Below, piece by piece: positions 23,100-36,239 of a stretch of DNA of 64,000 nucleotides. The DNA comes from Datisca glomerata (Eukaryota > Streptophyta > Magnoliopsida > Cucurbitales > Datiscaceae), in contig QANY01004006.1 in the NCBI GenBank assembly GCA_003255025.1, positions 33,944-97,943 of the forward strand, given 5' to 3'. The first letter of the stretch is position 1; the number at the start of each line of letters is the position of its first letter. The position numbers were made by a program, and so were the translations under genes. The notes below the pieces were generated by a model. That model ran no database searches. It saw only the letters and a program-made list of their open reading frames with translations, and was not told the origin of the DNA.

Positions 23100-24610
23100 T
23101 CACAGCATAGATTCAAATCCAAAAAACATAGCCTGGGAAGCTTTAGAATTTTGGCAACAAATGGATCGTGGCACGCGCGTGTCAACTTCTATAGGGCATA
23201 ACATTTGACATGGGTGGAACCATGTGGCCGGTAAGATATCAAATTGAAGCTTATTAAGAGACCTACAAATTTTCCAATCTGGTGGAACCACTTGGCTTAT
23301 AAGATATCAAATCTATCATATTCAGATCCTACTGGTGCGTCAGGGATTTTGCATCGTTGCCAAGTTTTGAGTCCAATATTCAACGCGTATGCCAACTTCG
23401 GTAGGGCATAACATTTGACATGGGTTTGACCACGTGCCCCGTAAGATATCAAACTGAATCTTATTCAGAGACCGACTATTAGGATAGGTTTTACGTAGTC
23501 TTGTTTCATTTGTAAAAAACACAGACGATACAACATTAGAATTTATAGAACCGACGGATCGTGGCACGCGCATATCAACTTCCGTAAGGCATAACTTTTC
23601 ACTTTAGTGGAACCACGTGGCCCATTAGATATCAAATCGATCTTATTCAGAGCCTTACTGGTGCGATAGGGTTTACCCATTGTAGCCAAGTTTTGAGTCC
23701 AAAATTCAAAGATCGGGCAGCTTTACAAATTTCAGGATAGACGGATCGTTCCTCGCGCATACCAACTTCCACAGGGAATAACATTTGACATGGGCAGAAC
23801 CACGTGCCTCATTAGATATGAAATCTATGCTTCATCGAAGCCCTACAAGTGCGACAGGGTTTACCCGTCAAAGCCCAGTTTCGAAACCAAAGAACACAGA
23901 CTGTAAATCTTTAAAATTTCTTGAACAGGTGGACTGTGGCACATACAAGCCAACTTTCATAGGGCATAGCTTTTGTCTCGGGTGGAACCACGGGGCCCGT
24001 TAGATGACAAATCAAAGCTTATTCTGAGACCTATTGGTTGGACAGGGTTAACCCGTCGTAGCCCAGGTTTGAGTCCAAAAAGCATGGACTATGAAGTTTA
24101 GAATTTGTGGAACGGATGGATCGTCACACGCGCAGGTGAACTTCCCTCAGTTATAACTTTTGACATGGGTGGAACTACATGGCCCGTATTATATCAAATC
24201 GAAGCTCATTCAAGGTACGACAGGGTTAGCCCATCACAACCTAGTTTCAAGTCCCAAAAACATAAATTGTATATCTTTAGAATTTATAACAAATGGATCG
24301 TTTCAGGCGCTGGTCAACTCCTATAGGGCATAAATTTTGACATGGGTGAAACCACGTGGCCCATAAGACATCAAATATAAGCTTACTCAAGGTGCGACAG
24401 GGTTTACCCCTCACACCCTAGTTTTAAGTCCAAAAAACATAAACTGTGCAGCTTTATAATTTCTGTAACTCATGGATCGTGGCTAGCGCAGGTCAACATC
24501 TGTAGGGCATAACTTTTGACATGGGTGGAACCACGTGGTCCATAAAATATCAAATTGAAACTTACTCAAGATGCGAAAGAGTTTACCCATCACAGCCTAG
24601 TTCCAAGTCC
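23100..24610 (+). repeat. Left locus of the long-range duplication with 60.57-62.10 kb
   Basis: The private text 'acatagcctgggaagcttta' occurs at 23126 and 60583. A shared deletion then joins 'gacctacaaatttt' to 'c(c/a)aatctggtggaacc' (23265 and 60718), and 'cagggattttgcatcgttgc' follows (23341 and 60797). This shows the 60.6-kb block is closer to the 23-kb copy on its left side and matches the 18-kb copy on its right side. Confidence 0.82.
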
Positions 24611-26790
24611 CAAAAACATAGACTGTGCAGCTTTAGAATTTCTAAAACAAATTGATCGTGTCACACACAGGTCAACTTCTGTAGGGCATAACATTTGACG
24701 TGGGTGGAAACACGTTGCCCGTAAGATATTAAATTGTAGCTTATTTAGGACCTACAAGTATGACAGGTTTTATGCGTCGCAAGATAGTTTCTTGTGTAAT
24801 AAATATAGACTGTACAACTTTAGAATTTCTGGAATAGACGGATCGTGGCAACTCATGTGTAGAAAAACTTTTCACTCTGGTGGAACCACGTGGCCCGTAA
24901 GATATCAAATCATTCTTTTTCACACTCCTACGAGTGCGACAGGGTTTACGCACCGTAGCCAAGTTTTGAGTCCAAAATTTAAAGACAGTGCAACTTTAGA
25001 ATTTCCAGAACAAACGGATCGTAGCACGCGCATGCCAACTTCTAAAGGGCATAACATTTGACATGGGTAAGACCATGTGCCCTGTAAGATATCAAATTGA
25101 AGCTTATTCAGAGACCAACAAGTACGATAGGTTTTATCCATCACAGTCTAGTTTTATGTGTAAAAAACACAGACTGTAATACTTTAGAATTTCTAGAACA
25201 GATGGATCGTGGTACGCGCATGTCAACTTTTGTATGGCATAGCTTTTCACTCTGGTGGAACCACGTGGCATGTAAGATATCAAATCGATCTTATTCAGAG
25301 TCCTATTGGTCCGATAGGGTTTACCCATCGTGGCCGAGTTTTGAGTCCAAAATTCAAAGACCGTGCAACTTTAGAATTTCTAGATTAGACGGATCGTGGC
25401 ACATGAGCTTCCGTGGGGCATAACATTTGAGATGGGTGGATGACGTGCCCTATAAGATATCAAATTGAAGATTATTTAGTGACCAACAATTACGATAGGT
25501 TTTACGCATCACAGTCTTGTTTCCTTTGTAAAAACCACATACTGTACAACTTTTGAATTTCTGGAACAGAAGGATCGTGGCACGCGCATGTCAACTTCCG
25601 TAAGGAATAACTTTTCACTTTGGTGGAACCACGTGGCCTGTAAGATATTAAATCGATCTTATTCAGAACCCTACTGGGGCGATAGGGTTTACCCGTTGTA
25701 GCCAAGTTTTGAGTCCAAAATTCAAAGACTGTGCATCTTTAAAATTTCAAGGACAGGTGGATCGTGGCACAAGCAAGTCAACTTCAGTAGGGCATAACTT
25801 TTGATTCGAGTGGAACCACGAGGTTCGTTAGATACTAAATCGAAGCTTACTCTGAGACCTACAAGTGCGATCAGGTTTTCTAGTTGTAGCCCTATTCTGA
25901 GTCCAAAAAACATGGACTGTGCAGTTTGGATTCGGTGGAACCGATGGATCGTGGCACGCGCAGGGTAATAACTTTTGACATGGTTCGAACCACGTGCCCT
26001 GTAAGATATCAAATCGAAGCTTATTCAAGGTGCAATAGGGTTTACCCATCACATGGTAGGTTCAAGTCCAAAAATACACTGTGCAGCTTTAGAATTTCTA
26101 TAACAAACGTATCGTGGCACGCGCAGATCAACTTCAATTGGGCATAACTTTTGACAAGGGTAAAACCACGTGGGCCGTAAGATATTAAATTTAAGCTTAC
26201 TTAAGGTGCACCGGGTTTACCCATCACAGCCTAGTTTCAAGTTGAAATAACATAGACTGTGCGGCTTTAGAATTTCTACAAAAAACAGATCGTGGCACAC
26301 GCAGGTCAACTTTAATAGAGCATAACTTTAACATGGGTGGAACCACGTGGCCTGTAAGATATCAAACTGAAGCTTATTCAGAAACTGACAAGTACGACAA
26401 GTTTTACGCATCACAGTCTTGTTTCAAGTGTAAAAACACAGACTATAATACTTTAGAATTTCTGGAACAGACGAATCATGGTACGCGCATGTCAACTTTC
26501 GTATGGCATAACTTTTCACTCTAGTGGAACCACGTGGCATGTAAGATATCAAATCGATATTATTCAGAGTCCAACTGGTGCAACAGAGTATACCCACCGT
26601 AGCCATGTTTTGAGTCCAAAGCTCAATGACCGTGCAACTTTAGAATTTCTGGAACAGACGGATCGTGGCACGCGCATGCCAACTTCCGTAGGGCATAACA
26701 TTTGACATGGGTGGAACCACGTGCCCCGTAAGATATCAAAATGATGCTTCATCCGAGACCTACAAGTGTGACAGAGTCTACCCGTCATAG
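23330..26790 (+). repeat. ~5.22-kb large-scale repeat, copy 2
   Basis: This is the second copy of the 18.1-21.6 kb segment, in direct orientation, shifted by about 5.22 kb. It shares unusual breakpoints, such as the merged 'gggatttt(c/t)gcatc(a/g)ttgcc' T2 unit near 18085/23345, and 'cgcgcaggg(g/t)' joined straight to 'ataacttttgacatgg' near 20735/25960, where the 'tcaacttccatagg' block is missing. Confidence 0.85.
23447..24726 (+). repeat. Higher-order cassette, second copy
   Basis: This segment of about 1280 bp matches 18225-19507 class for class and shares its private variants, for example 'gacagaagccc'-type changes in the T3 unit, 'tgtctcgggtgg' at the end of T3, and 'ccctcagttataac' at the end of T4 (first copy 'ccctcggtgataac'). 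The shift from the first copy is 5222-5223 bp. Confidence 0.88.
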
Positions 26791-26799
26791 CCCAATTTT

Positions 26800-29700
26800 G
26801 AATCCAAAGAACACAGACTGTGGATCGTGGCACGCGTAAGTCAACTTCCGTAGGGCATAACTTTTGACTCAGGTGGAACCACGTTGCCCGTTAGATATCA
26901 AATCGAAGGCTATTATGAGATCTATACGTGTGATAGGGTATACTCATCGCAGCCCAGCTTTGAGTCCAAAAATCATGGATTGTGCAGTTTAGAATTTGTG
27001 AAACCTATGGATCGTGGCACGCGCAGGTCAACTTCCATAGGGCATAACGTATTACATGTGTGGATCCACGTGGCTAGAAAGATATTAAATCGAAGCTTAC
27101 ACAGGGTGCAATCGGGTTTACCTATCACAGACTAGTTACAAGTCCAAAAAACATAGACTGTGTAGCTTCAAAATTTCTGCAACAAATGGATCGTGGCACA
27201 TGCAGGTCAACTTCCATAGGGCATAAATTTTGACATGGGTCGAACCAGGTGGCCCATAAGATATCAAATCGAAGCATATTCAACGTGCGATAGAGTTTAC
27301 CCATCACAGCCTCGTTCCAAGTCCAAAAAACATAGACTGTGCCGCTTCAGAATCTCTGCAACAAATGGATCGTGGCATGTGCAGGTCAACTTCTGTAGGG
27401 CATAACTTTTGACATGTGTGGAACCACGTGGCCTGTAAGATATCAAATCGAAACATATTCAAGGTGCGAAGGTTTACTTTGTCAACTCCTTGCTTGTGTC
27501 GTTGACAAAGGAGAGCAGCCCCCTGTTGATGATAGAGAGCTTACCGCCCCGCCCTTTATAGTCGCGGCTGTTGTCATGGAAAAAGAGTTTGTTTTCTGTC
27601 AAAGAAGCATGCTTAACACAGCCCATAGCGTAAAGGCATTCGATCCGCGTCTAAACTCAATTAAGGCGACAGGGTTTTCCCATCATAGCCTAGTTCCATA
27701 TCCAAAAAACATAGACTCTGCAGCTTTAGAATTTCTGCAATAAATTGATCGTGGCACGCATATGTCAACTTCCGTAGGGCATTACTTTTGGCTCGGGTGG
27801 AACCACAGGGCCGATTAGATATCAAATCGAAGGTTATTCTGAGACTTACAGGTGCAATAGGATTTACAAGTGGCAGCCCATCAAAGCCCTGCTTTGGAAT
27901 TTCTAGAACAAATGGATCATGGCACGTGCATGTCAACTTCTATAAGGCATAACTTTTCACTCTGGTGGAACCACGTGGCCCGTAAGATATTAAATCGATC
28001 TCATTTAGAGTCATACTCGTGCGACAGGGTTTACCCATCATAGACAAATTTTGAGTCTAAAATTCAAATACCGTGCAACTTTAGAATATCGTGTCACGCG
28101 CATGCCAACTTCCGTAGGGCATAACATTTGACATGGGTGGAACCACGTGCCCCGTAAGATATCAAATCGACACTTCATCAGAGCCCTACAATTGCGATAA
28201 GGATTACTCGTCACAGCCTAGTTTCAAATCCAAAGAACACAGACTATGAAGCTTTAAAATTTCTAGAATAGATGGATCATGGCACGCGCAAGTCAACTTC
28301 CGTAGAGCATAACTTTTGACTCGGGTGTAACCACATGGCCCGTTAGATATCAAATCGAATTTTATTCTGAGACATACAGGTGCGATAGGGTTTACCCATC
28401 GCAACCCATCTTTAAGTCCAAAAAACACGGACTTTGCAGTTTAGAATTTGTGGAAGCGATGGATTGTAGCACGTGCAGGTCAACTTCTATAGGGCATAAC
28501 TTTTGACATAGGTGGAACCACATGGCCCGTATGATATCACAAATTCTACGAAAAACGGATCGCAATCTACTTTCAAGTTTAAAAAAAATAGACTGTTCAG
28601 CTTTAGAACTTCTACGACAAACGGATCGTGGCACGCGCAGGTCAACTTCTGTAGGGCATGACTTTTGACATGGGTGGAACCACGTGGCCCATAAGATATC
28701 AAATCGATGCTTCATGAGAGACCTACAGGTGTAATAGGGTTTACACGTCACAGCCTAGTTCCGAATTCAAAGAACACAGACTGCGAAGCTTTAAAATTTC
28801 TGGAACAGGTGGATTGTGGCACGCGCAAGTCAATTTCCGTAGGGCATAACTTTTGACTCGGGTGGAACCACGGGACCCGTTAGATATCAAATCGATGCTT
28901 ATTCTGAGACATACTGGTGCAATAGGTTTTACAAGTTGCAGCCATGTTCTGAGTCCATAAAACATGGACTGTGCAGTTTAGAATTTGTGGAACCGATGGA
29001 TCGTGGCACGCACAGGTCAACTTTCATAGGGCATAACTTTTTACATGGGTCGAACCACGAGCCCCGTAAGATATCAAATCAAAGCTTATTCAAGGTGCAA
29101 CAGGGTTTACGCATCACAGGCTAGGTTCAAGTCCAAAAACATAGACTATGTAGCTTTGGAATTTCTACAACATACAGATCATGGCACGCGCTGGTCATCT
29201 TCCATAGGGGCATAAATTTTTACATGGGTGAACCAATTGGCCCGTATGATATCTAATCAAAGCTTATTCAAGGAACGATAGGATTTACCAGTCACAGCCT
29301 AGTTTCAAGTCAAAAAAACATAGACTATGCAGCTTTTGAATTTCTGCAACAAACGCATCGTGGCACTCGTAGGTCAACTTCCATGGCGCATAACTTTTGA
29401 CATGGGTGAAACCATGTGGCCCGTAAGATATCAAATCGAAACTTATTCATGGTTAGACAGGATTTCCCCATCACAGCCTAGTTTCAAGTCCAAAAAACAT
29501 AGGCTGTGCAGCTTTAGAATTTCTACAACAAACGGATCGTGGAACACGCAGGTCAACTTCTATAGGGAATGACTTTTGACATGGTTGGAACCACGTGGCC
29601 CATAAGATATCAAATTAAAGCTTATTCAGAGACCGACAAGTACGACAGATTCTACGCATCACAATCTAGTTTTGTGTGTAAAAAATAGAGACTATACAAC

Positions 29701-30930
29701 TTTAGAATTTCTAGAATAGACGGATTGTCGCACGCGCATGTCAACTTCTGTAAGGCATAACTTTTCACTCTGGTGGAACCACGAGGCCCGTAAGATATTA
29801 AATCGATCTTTTTAAGAGTCATACTCGTGCGACAGGGTTTAGCCATCGTAGACATGTTTTGAGTCCAAAATTCAAAGACCGTGCAACTTTAGAATATCGT
29901 GTCACGCGCATGCCTACTTCCGTAGGGCATAACATTTGACATGGGTGGAAGCACGTGCCCCGTAAGATATCAAATCGACACTTCATCAGAGACCTAAAAT
30001 TGCGATACGTTTTACTCGTCACAGCCCAGTTTCGAATTCAAAGAACAGAGAGTTTGCAGCTTTAAAATTTCTAGAATAAGTGGATCATGGCACGCGCAAG
30101 TCAACTTCCGTATGGCATAACTTTTGACTCGGGTGTAACCACGTGGCCCGTTAGATATCAAATTGAATTTTATTCTGAGACCTACAGGTGTGATAGGGTT
30201 TACCCATCGCAGCCCAGCTTTAAGTCCAAAAAACATGGCCTATGCAGTTTAGAATTTGTGGAACCGATGGATTGTAGCACGCGCATGTCAACTTCCATAA
30301 GGGATAACTTTTGACATGGGTGAACCACATGGCCCATATGATTTCAAATCTAACCTTATTCAAGGTGCAACAGGGTTTACGTATCACAATCTAATTTCAA
30401 GTCCAAAAAAAATAGATTGTGCAGCTTTAGAGATCGACAAGTATGGTAGGGAATAACTTTTAACAATGGTCGAACAACGTGGCCCGTAAGATATCAAATT
30501 GAAGCTTATTCAGAGACCGACAAGTACAATAGGTTTTACGCATCACAATCTTATTTCATGTATAAAAAACACAGACTGTACAAATTTAGAATATCTAGAA
30601 CAGATGGATCGTGGCACGTGAGCGGTAAATAGGTTTTCCCTAAGGTATAACTTTTCACTCTAGTGGAACCACGTGGATCGTAAGATATCAAATCGATCTT
30701 ATTCAGAGTGCTACTCGTGCGACATGGCTTACCCATCCTAGACAAGTTTAGAGTGCAAAATTCAAAGACCGTGCAACTTTAGAATTTCTGGAACAGACGA
30801 TCGTGTCACGCGCATGCCAACTTCCGTAGGGCATAACATTTGATATGGGTGAAACCATGTGCCCCGTAAGATATCAAATCGTAGCTTATGAGAGACCTAC
30901 AGGTACGATAGGGTTTACCCGTCCCAGCCC
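26800..30930 (+). repeat. T2-T3-T4-T5 rich satellite flanking the unidentified insert
   Basis: Apart from the insert at 27478-27662, all text is satellite. Clear ordered runs are T2-T3-T4 from about 27.98 to 28.53 kb and T1-T2-T3-T4-T5 from 29608 to 30430. In both, T2 carries the same deletion ('tttagaatatcgtgtcacgc', 28080 and 29887), so they derive from one another. A junction at 28540-28565 joins 'tatgatatcacaaattctac' to 'gaaaaacggatcgcaatc'. Confidence 0.83.
27478..27662. other. Non-satellite insert of unknown origin (~185 bp)
   Basis: Satellite sequence breaks off after 'aaggtgcgaaggtttac' and resumes at 'aaggcgacagggttttccc'. The intervening DNA has none of the monomer landmarks and contains GC-rich runs such as CCGCCCCGCCC that are foreign to the array. 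The same monomer position (gcga...ggttt) lies on both sides, so about 13 bp of satellite is present twice, once diverged on each flank. On the plus strand one frame is open through the whole insert (reading ...VVDKGEQPPVDDRELTAPPF...), and on the minus strand a frame of about 40 codons ends at a stop at the left junction; neither resembles a protein I recognise. Organellar (mitochondrial or plastid spacer) DNA or a gene fragment are possible sources by analogy with the plastid insert at 14.3 kb. I cannot decide between them. Confidence 0.8.
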
Positions 30931-33000
30931 AGTTTCGAATCCAAAAAACACAGACTGTGCAGCTTTGAAATTTCTAGAATAGGTGGATCGTGGCACGCGC
31001 AAGTCAACTCATGTGTTGCAAAACTTTTCACTCTGGTGGAACCACGTGGCCCGTAAGATATCGAATCGATATTTTTCACACTCCTACGAGTGCGACAGGG
31101 TTTACGCATCGTGGCCATGTTTTGAGTCTAAAATTCAATGACAATGCAACTTTAGAATTTCCAGAACAGACGGATCGTGGCACGCGCATGCCAACATCTG
31201 AAGGGAATAACATTTGATATGGGTGAGACCACGTGCCCAGTGAGATATCAAATTGAAGCTTATTCAGAGACCGACAAGTACGATAGGTTTTATGCATCAT
31301 AGTCTAGTTTTATGTGTAAGAAACTCAGACTGTAAAGTTTAGAATTTATGGGACAGATGGATCGTGGTACGCGCATGTCAACTTTCGTATGGCATAACTT
31401 TTCACTTTGGTGGAACCACGTGGCATGTAAGATATCAAATCGATCTTATTCAGATTCGTGCTGGTCCGATAGGGTTTACCCACTGTGGCCAAGTTTTAAG
31501 TCCAAAATTCAAAGACCGTGCAACTTTAGAATTTCTAGATTAGACGGATCGTGGCACATGCATGCCAGCTTCCATAGGGCATAACATTTGACATGGGTGG
31601 ACGACGTGCCCTGTAAGATATCACATTGAAGATTATTCAGAGACCGACAATTGCGACAGGTTTTACGCATCATAGTCTTGTTTCGTAGACTGTGCAACTT
31701 TTAAATTTCAGGTATAGGTGGATCGTGGCACGAGCAAGTCAACTTCAATAGGGCATAACTTTTTATTCGAGTTGAACCACGGGGCTCGCTAGATATAAAA
31801 TCGAACCTTATTTTGAGACCTATAAGTGCGATCGGGTTTTCCAGTTGTAGCCCTGTTCCGAGTCCAAAAAACATGGACTGTGCAGTTTAGAATTGGTGGA
31901 ACCAATGGATCGTGGCACGCGCAGGGCATAACTTTTGACATGGTTCGAACCACGTACCCTGTAAGATATCAAATTGAAGCTTATTCAAGGCGCAATAGGG
32001 TTTACCCATCAAAGGCTAGGTTCATGTCCAAAAAAATTACATGTGCAGCTTTAGAATTTCTATAACAAACGTATCGTCGCACATGCAGGTCAACTTCAAT
32101 AGGTCATAACTTTTGACAAGGGCGGAACCACGTGGCCCGTATGATATTAAATTTAAGCTTACTCAAGGTGCACCGGGTTTACCCATCACAACCTAGTTTC
32201 AAGTCCAAATAACATAGGCTGTGCAGCTTTAGAATTTATGCAAAAAATAGATCGTGGCACGCGCAGGTCAACTTCTATAGGGCATAACTTTTAACATGGG
32301 TGGAACCACGTGGCCTATAAGATATCAAATTGAAGCTTATTCAGAGATCGACAAGTACGACAAGTTTTACGCATCATAGTCTTGTTTCATCTATAAAAAA
32401 ATAGACTGTAATACTTTAGAATTTCTGGAACAGACGGATCATGGTACGTGCATGTCAACTTTCCTATGGCATAACTTTTCACTCTCGTGGAACCACGTGG
32501 CATGTAAGATATCAAATCGATATTAATCAGAGTCCAACTGGTGCAACAGGGTTTACCCACCGTAGCCATGTTTTGAGTCCAAAGCTCAATGACCGTGCAA
32601 CTTTAGAATTTCCGGAACAGACGGATCGTGGGACGCGCATGCCAACTTCCGTAAGGCATAACAATGGACATGGGTGGAACCACGTTCCCCGTAAGATATC
32701 AAATCGATGCTTCAACCCAGACCTACAAGTGTAACAGAGCCTACCCGTCATAGCCCAATTTCCAATCCAAAGAACATAGACAGTGTAGCTTTAAAATATC
32801 TGGAATAGGTGGATCGTTGCACGCGTAAGTCAAATCCGTAGGGCAAAACTTTTGACTCGGGTGGAATCACGTAGGCCGTTAGATATCAAATCGAAGGCTA
32901 TTATGAGATCTACAGGTGTGATAGGATATACTCGTCGCAGCCCAGTTTTGAGTCCAAAAATCATGGACTGTGCAGTTTACAATTTGTGAAACCTATGGAT
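30930..33000 (+). repeat. Partial third copy of the large-scale repeat
   Basis: The segment repeats the T1/T2 part of the two preceding copies. The 'caactcatgtgt' variant is at 31005 (shift 6156 from 24849), and the region with 'cgaccgtgcaac' and 'ccaaagctcaatgac' near 32570-32600 matches 26610-26640 and 21390-21420. The change of shift from 6156 to 5963 shows an internal deletion relative to copy 2. Confidence 0.8.
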
Positions 33001-34830
33001 CGTGGCACGCGTAGGTCAACTTCCATAGGGAATAACTTTTGACATGCGTGGATCCACGTGGCCCGTAAGATATCAAATCAAAACTTATTTAAGGTACAAC
33101 AAGGTTTACCCATCACTGCCTAGTTTCAAGTGTAAAAAACATAGATTGTGCAACTTTAGAGACAGACAAGTACAACGGGTTTTACGGGTTTTACGCATCA
33201 CAATCTTGTTTCCGTAAGGCATAACTTTTCACTCTGGTGGGACCACGCGTCCCGTAAGATATCAAATCGATCTTATTCAGAGTCTTACTGGTGTGACATG
33301 GTATACCTATCTTAGCCAAGTTTTGAGTCTAAAATTTAAAGACCGTGCAGCTTTAGAATTTTTGGGTGGAATTATAAGATATCAAATCCAAGCATATTCA
33401 AGGTGCGACAGAGTTTACCCATCACAGCCTAATTTCAAGTCCAAAAACATAGACTCTGCAGCATTAGAATTTGTGCAACAAACGGATCGTGGCACGCGTA
33501 GGTCAATTTCCATAGCGCATAACTTTTGACATGGGTGGAACCATGTGGCTTGTAAGACATCAAATCAAAGCTTATTCAAGAAGGGGCAGGGTTTACCCAT
33601 CACAACCTAGTGTCAAGTCCAAAAAATAGAGACTGTGTAGGTTTAGAATTTCTGCAATCAATGGATCGTGGCACACGCAGGTCCAATTCTGTAGGGAATG
33701 ACTTTCACATGGGTGGAACCACGTGGCCCATAAGATATCAAATATATGCTTCATCAGAGACCTACAGGTGCAACATGGTTTACCTGTCACAGACTAGTTT
33801 CGAATCCAAAGAATACAGACTGTGCAGCTTTAAAATTTCTGGAACAGGTGGATCGTTGCACGCGCGAGTCAACTTCCGTAGGGCATAACTTTTCACTCTG
33901 GTGGAACCACACGGCTGTAAGATATCAAATCAATCTTATTCAGAGTCATACTGGTGTGTCATTTGTATAAATCACATACGGTACAACTTTAGAATTTCTT
34001 GAATAGACGGATCGTGGCACGCGCATGTCAACTTCCGTATGGCACTTTTCACTTTGGTGGAACCATGTGGCCCGTGAGATATCAAATCGATCTTAATCAA
34101 AGCCCTACTGGTGCGATAGGGTTTACACATTGTAGCCAAGTTTTAAATCCAAAATTCAAAGACTGTGCAACTTTAAAATTTCTAGAACACGTGGATTGTG
34201 GAACGAGCAAGTCAACTTCCGTAGGGCATAACTTTTGACCCAGGTGGAACTACGGGGCTTGTTAGATATTAAATCGAAGCTTATTCTGAGACCTACAAGT
34301 GGGATAGGGTTTACCAGTTGTAGCCCTATTCTGAGTCCAAAAAACATGGACTGTGCAGTTTAGAATTGTTGGAACCGATGGATCATGGCACGCGCAGGTC
34401 AACTTCCATAGTACATTACTTTTGACATGGTTCGAACCACGTGCCCCGCAAGATATCAAATCGAAGCTTATTCAAGGTGCAACAGGGTTTACCCATCATA
34501 GGCTAGGTTCAAGTCCAAAAAAATAGACTGTGCATCTTTTGACTTTCTACAACAAACGGATTGTGGCATGCGTAGGTCAACTTCAATAGGGCGGAACTTT
34601 TTACAAGGCTAGAACCACGTGGCCCGTAAAATATTAAATCGAAGCTTACTCAAGGTGCACCGAATTTACCCTTCACAGCCTAGTTTCATGTCCAAAAAAC
34701 ATAGACTGTGCAGCTTTAGAATTTTTGCAAAAAGTAGATCGTGGCACGCGCAGGTCAACTTCTGTAGGGCATAACTTTTAACATAGGTGGAACCACATGG
34801 CCCATAAGATTTCAATCTGGTGGAACCACA

Positions 34831-35470
34831 TGGCCCATGGAGGAACCCCATGGCCCGTAAGATATAAAATCAAAGCTTACTCAAACTGCGACAGATTTTA
34901 TCAACATAGCCTTGTTTCAAGTCGAAAAACATAGACTGTGCAACTTTAGAATTTCTGCAACAAATGGATCGTTACACGCGCATGTCAACTTCTATAGGGC
35001 ATAACTTTTAACATGGGTGGAACCACATGGCCCGTAAGATATCAAATCGAGGCTTACTCAAGGCTCAACAGGGTTTACCCATTGCAGCCTAGTTCGAAGT
35101 CCAAAAAATATAGATTGTTCAGCTTTGGAATTTCTGCAAAATATTGATCGTGGCACGCATATTTCAATTTCTGTAGGGCATAACTTTTGACAGGGGTGGA
35201 ACCACGTGGCCCGTAAGATATCAAATTGAAGCTTATTTAGAGACCTACAAGTACGATAGTTTTTATTTATCTCAATCTATTTTCGTGTGTAAAAAACTCA
35301 GACTGTACAAGTCTAGAATTTGTGGAACAGATGGATCGTGCCACGTGCATGTCAACTTCCGTAAGGCATAACTACTTACTTTGGTGGAACAACGTGTCCT
35401 ATAAGATATCAAATTGCAGTGTAATTTCGTGTAAAAAAACATGCATTGTCTGGCTTTAAAAATTTTGGAA
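34831..35470 (+). repeat. Copy of the 9.42-10.07 kb sub-block after two joined breakpoints
   Basis: It begins at a double junction: 'cataagatttcaatctggtg' near 34806 (a jump within a unit) and 'ggcccatggaggaacccc' near 34835. From there the text follows 9435 onward, including 'aatattgatcgtggcacgca' and the T1 unit with 'acgtgcatgtcaacttccg'. Confidence 0.82.
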
Positions 35471-36200
35471 CAGACAGATCGTGGCACGCGCGGTCAACTT
35501 CCGTAAGGTATAACTTTTGACATGGGATCGTGGCGCGCGTAAGTCAACTTTCGTAGGGCGTAACTTGTTACTCGAGTAAAATCACGTGGCGCGTTAGATA
35601 TAAAATCGAGGCTTATTTTTAGACCTACAGGTGCAACTTTGCAATGTGAAACTTTGCAATCGAGCTAAGTTGTGAGTCTAAAAAACATGGAATGTGCAAC
35701 TTTGCAATTTCTGGGCCAGACGGATCGTGGCACATGCATGTCAACTATCATAGGGCATAACTTTTGACAGGGGTCGAACCACTTTTCGAAGCTTATTCAG
35801 AGACCTATAAGTGCAAAAAGGTTTTACAAATCGCAGCATAGTTTCATGTCCAAAAAATAGACACAATGCAACTTTAGAATTTCTAGTACGGATGGATTGT
35901 GACACGCGGATGTCAACTTTCGTAGAGTATAACTTTTGAAATTGGTAGAACCACGTGTCTTGTAAGATATCAAATCCCAGCGTATTTTCATGTCAAAAAA
36001 GCACGGAATGTGTGGCTTTAGAATTTCTGGAACAAACAGATCGTGGCACGCGCAGGTCAACTCTAGAATTTCTGTAATCAGAAAGAACGTGGTAGGCGTA
36101 TGTCAACTTTCTTAGGGCATTACTTTTGACATGGGTGGAAGCACCTTCCCCGTAAATATCAAATCGAAGCATATAATAAGATGTACAGGTGCGACAGTGT
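35470..36200 (+). repeat. Second copy of the 2.6-3.5 kb composite block
   Basis: It carries 'gggatcgtggcgcgcgtaag' at 35524, the 'gtgcaactttgcaatttctg' segment at 35692, 'aaaaaggttttacaaatcg' near 35815 and the 'gtaggcg(c/t)atgtcaac' unit near 36090 (partner near 3360). A short deletion joins 'gaaccactttt' to 'cgaagcttattc' near 35785, which the other copies lack. Confidence 0.83.
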
Positions 36201-36239
36201 TTACCCGTCGCAGATCAACTTCCATAGGTCATAACTTTT

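Noticed and set aside
27414..27743. 109-codon open frame through the 27.5-kb insert
   Set aside because: It starts and ends in satellite text and only crosses the insert; no recognised domain, and no sign of a promoter or splice context.
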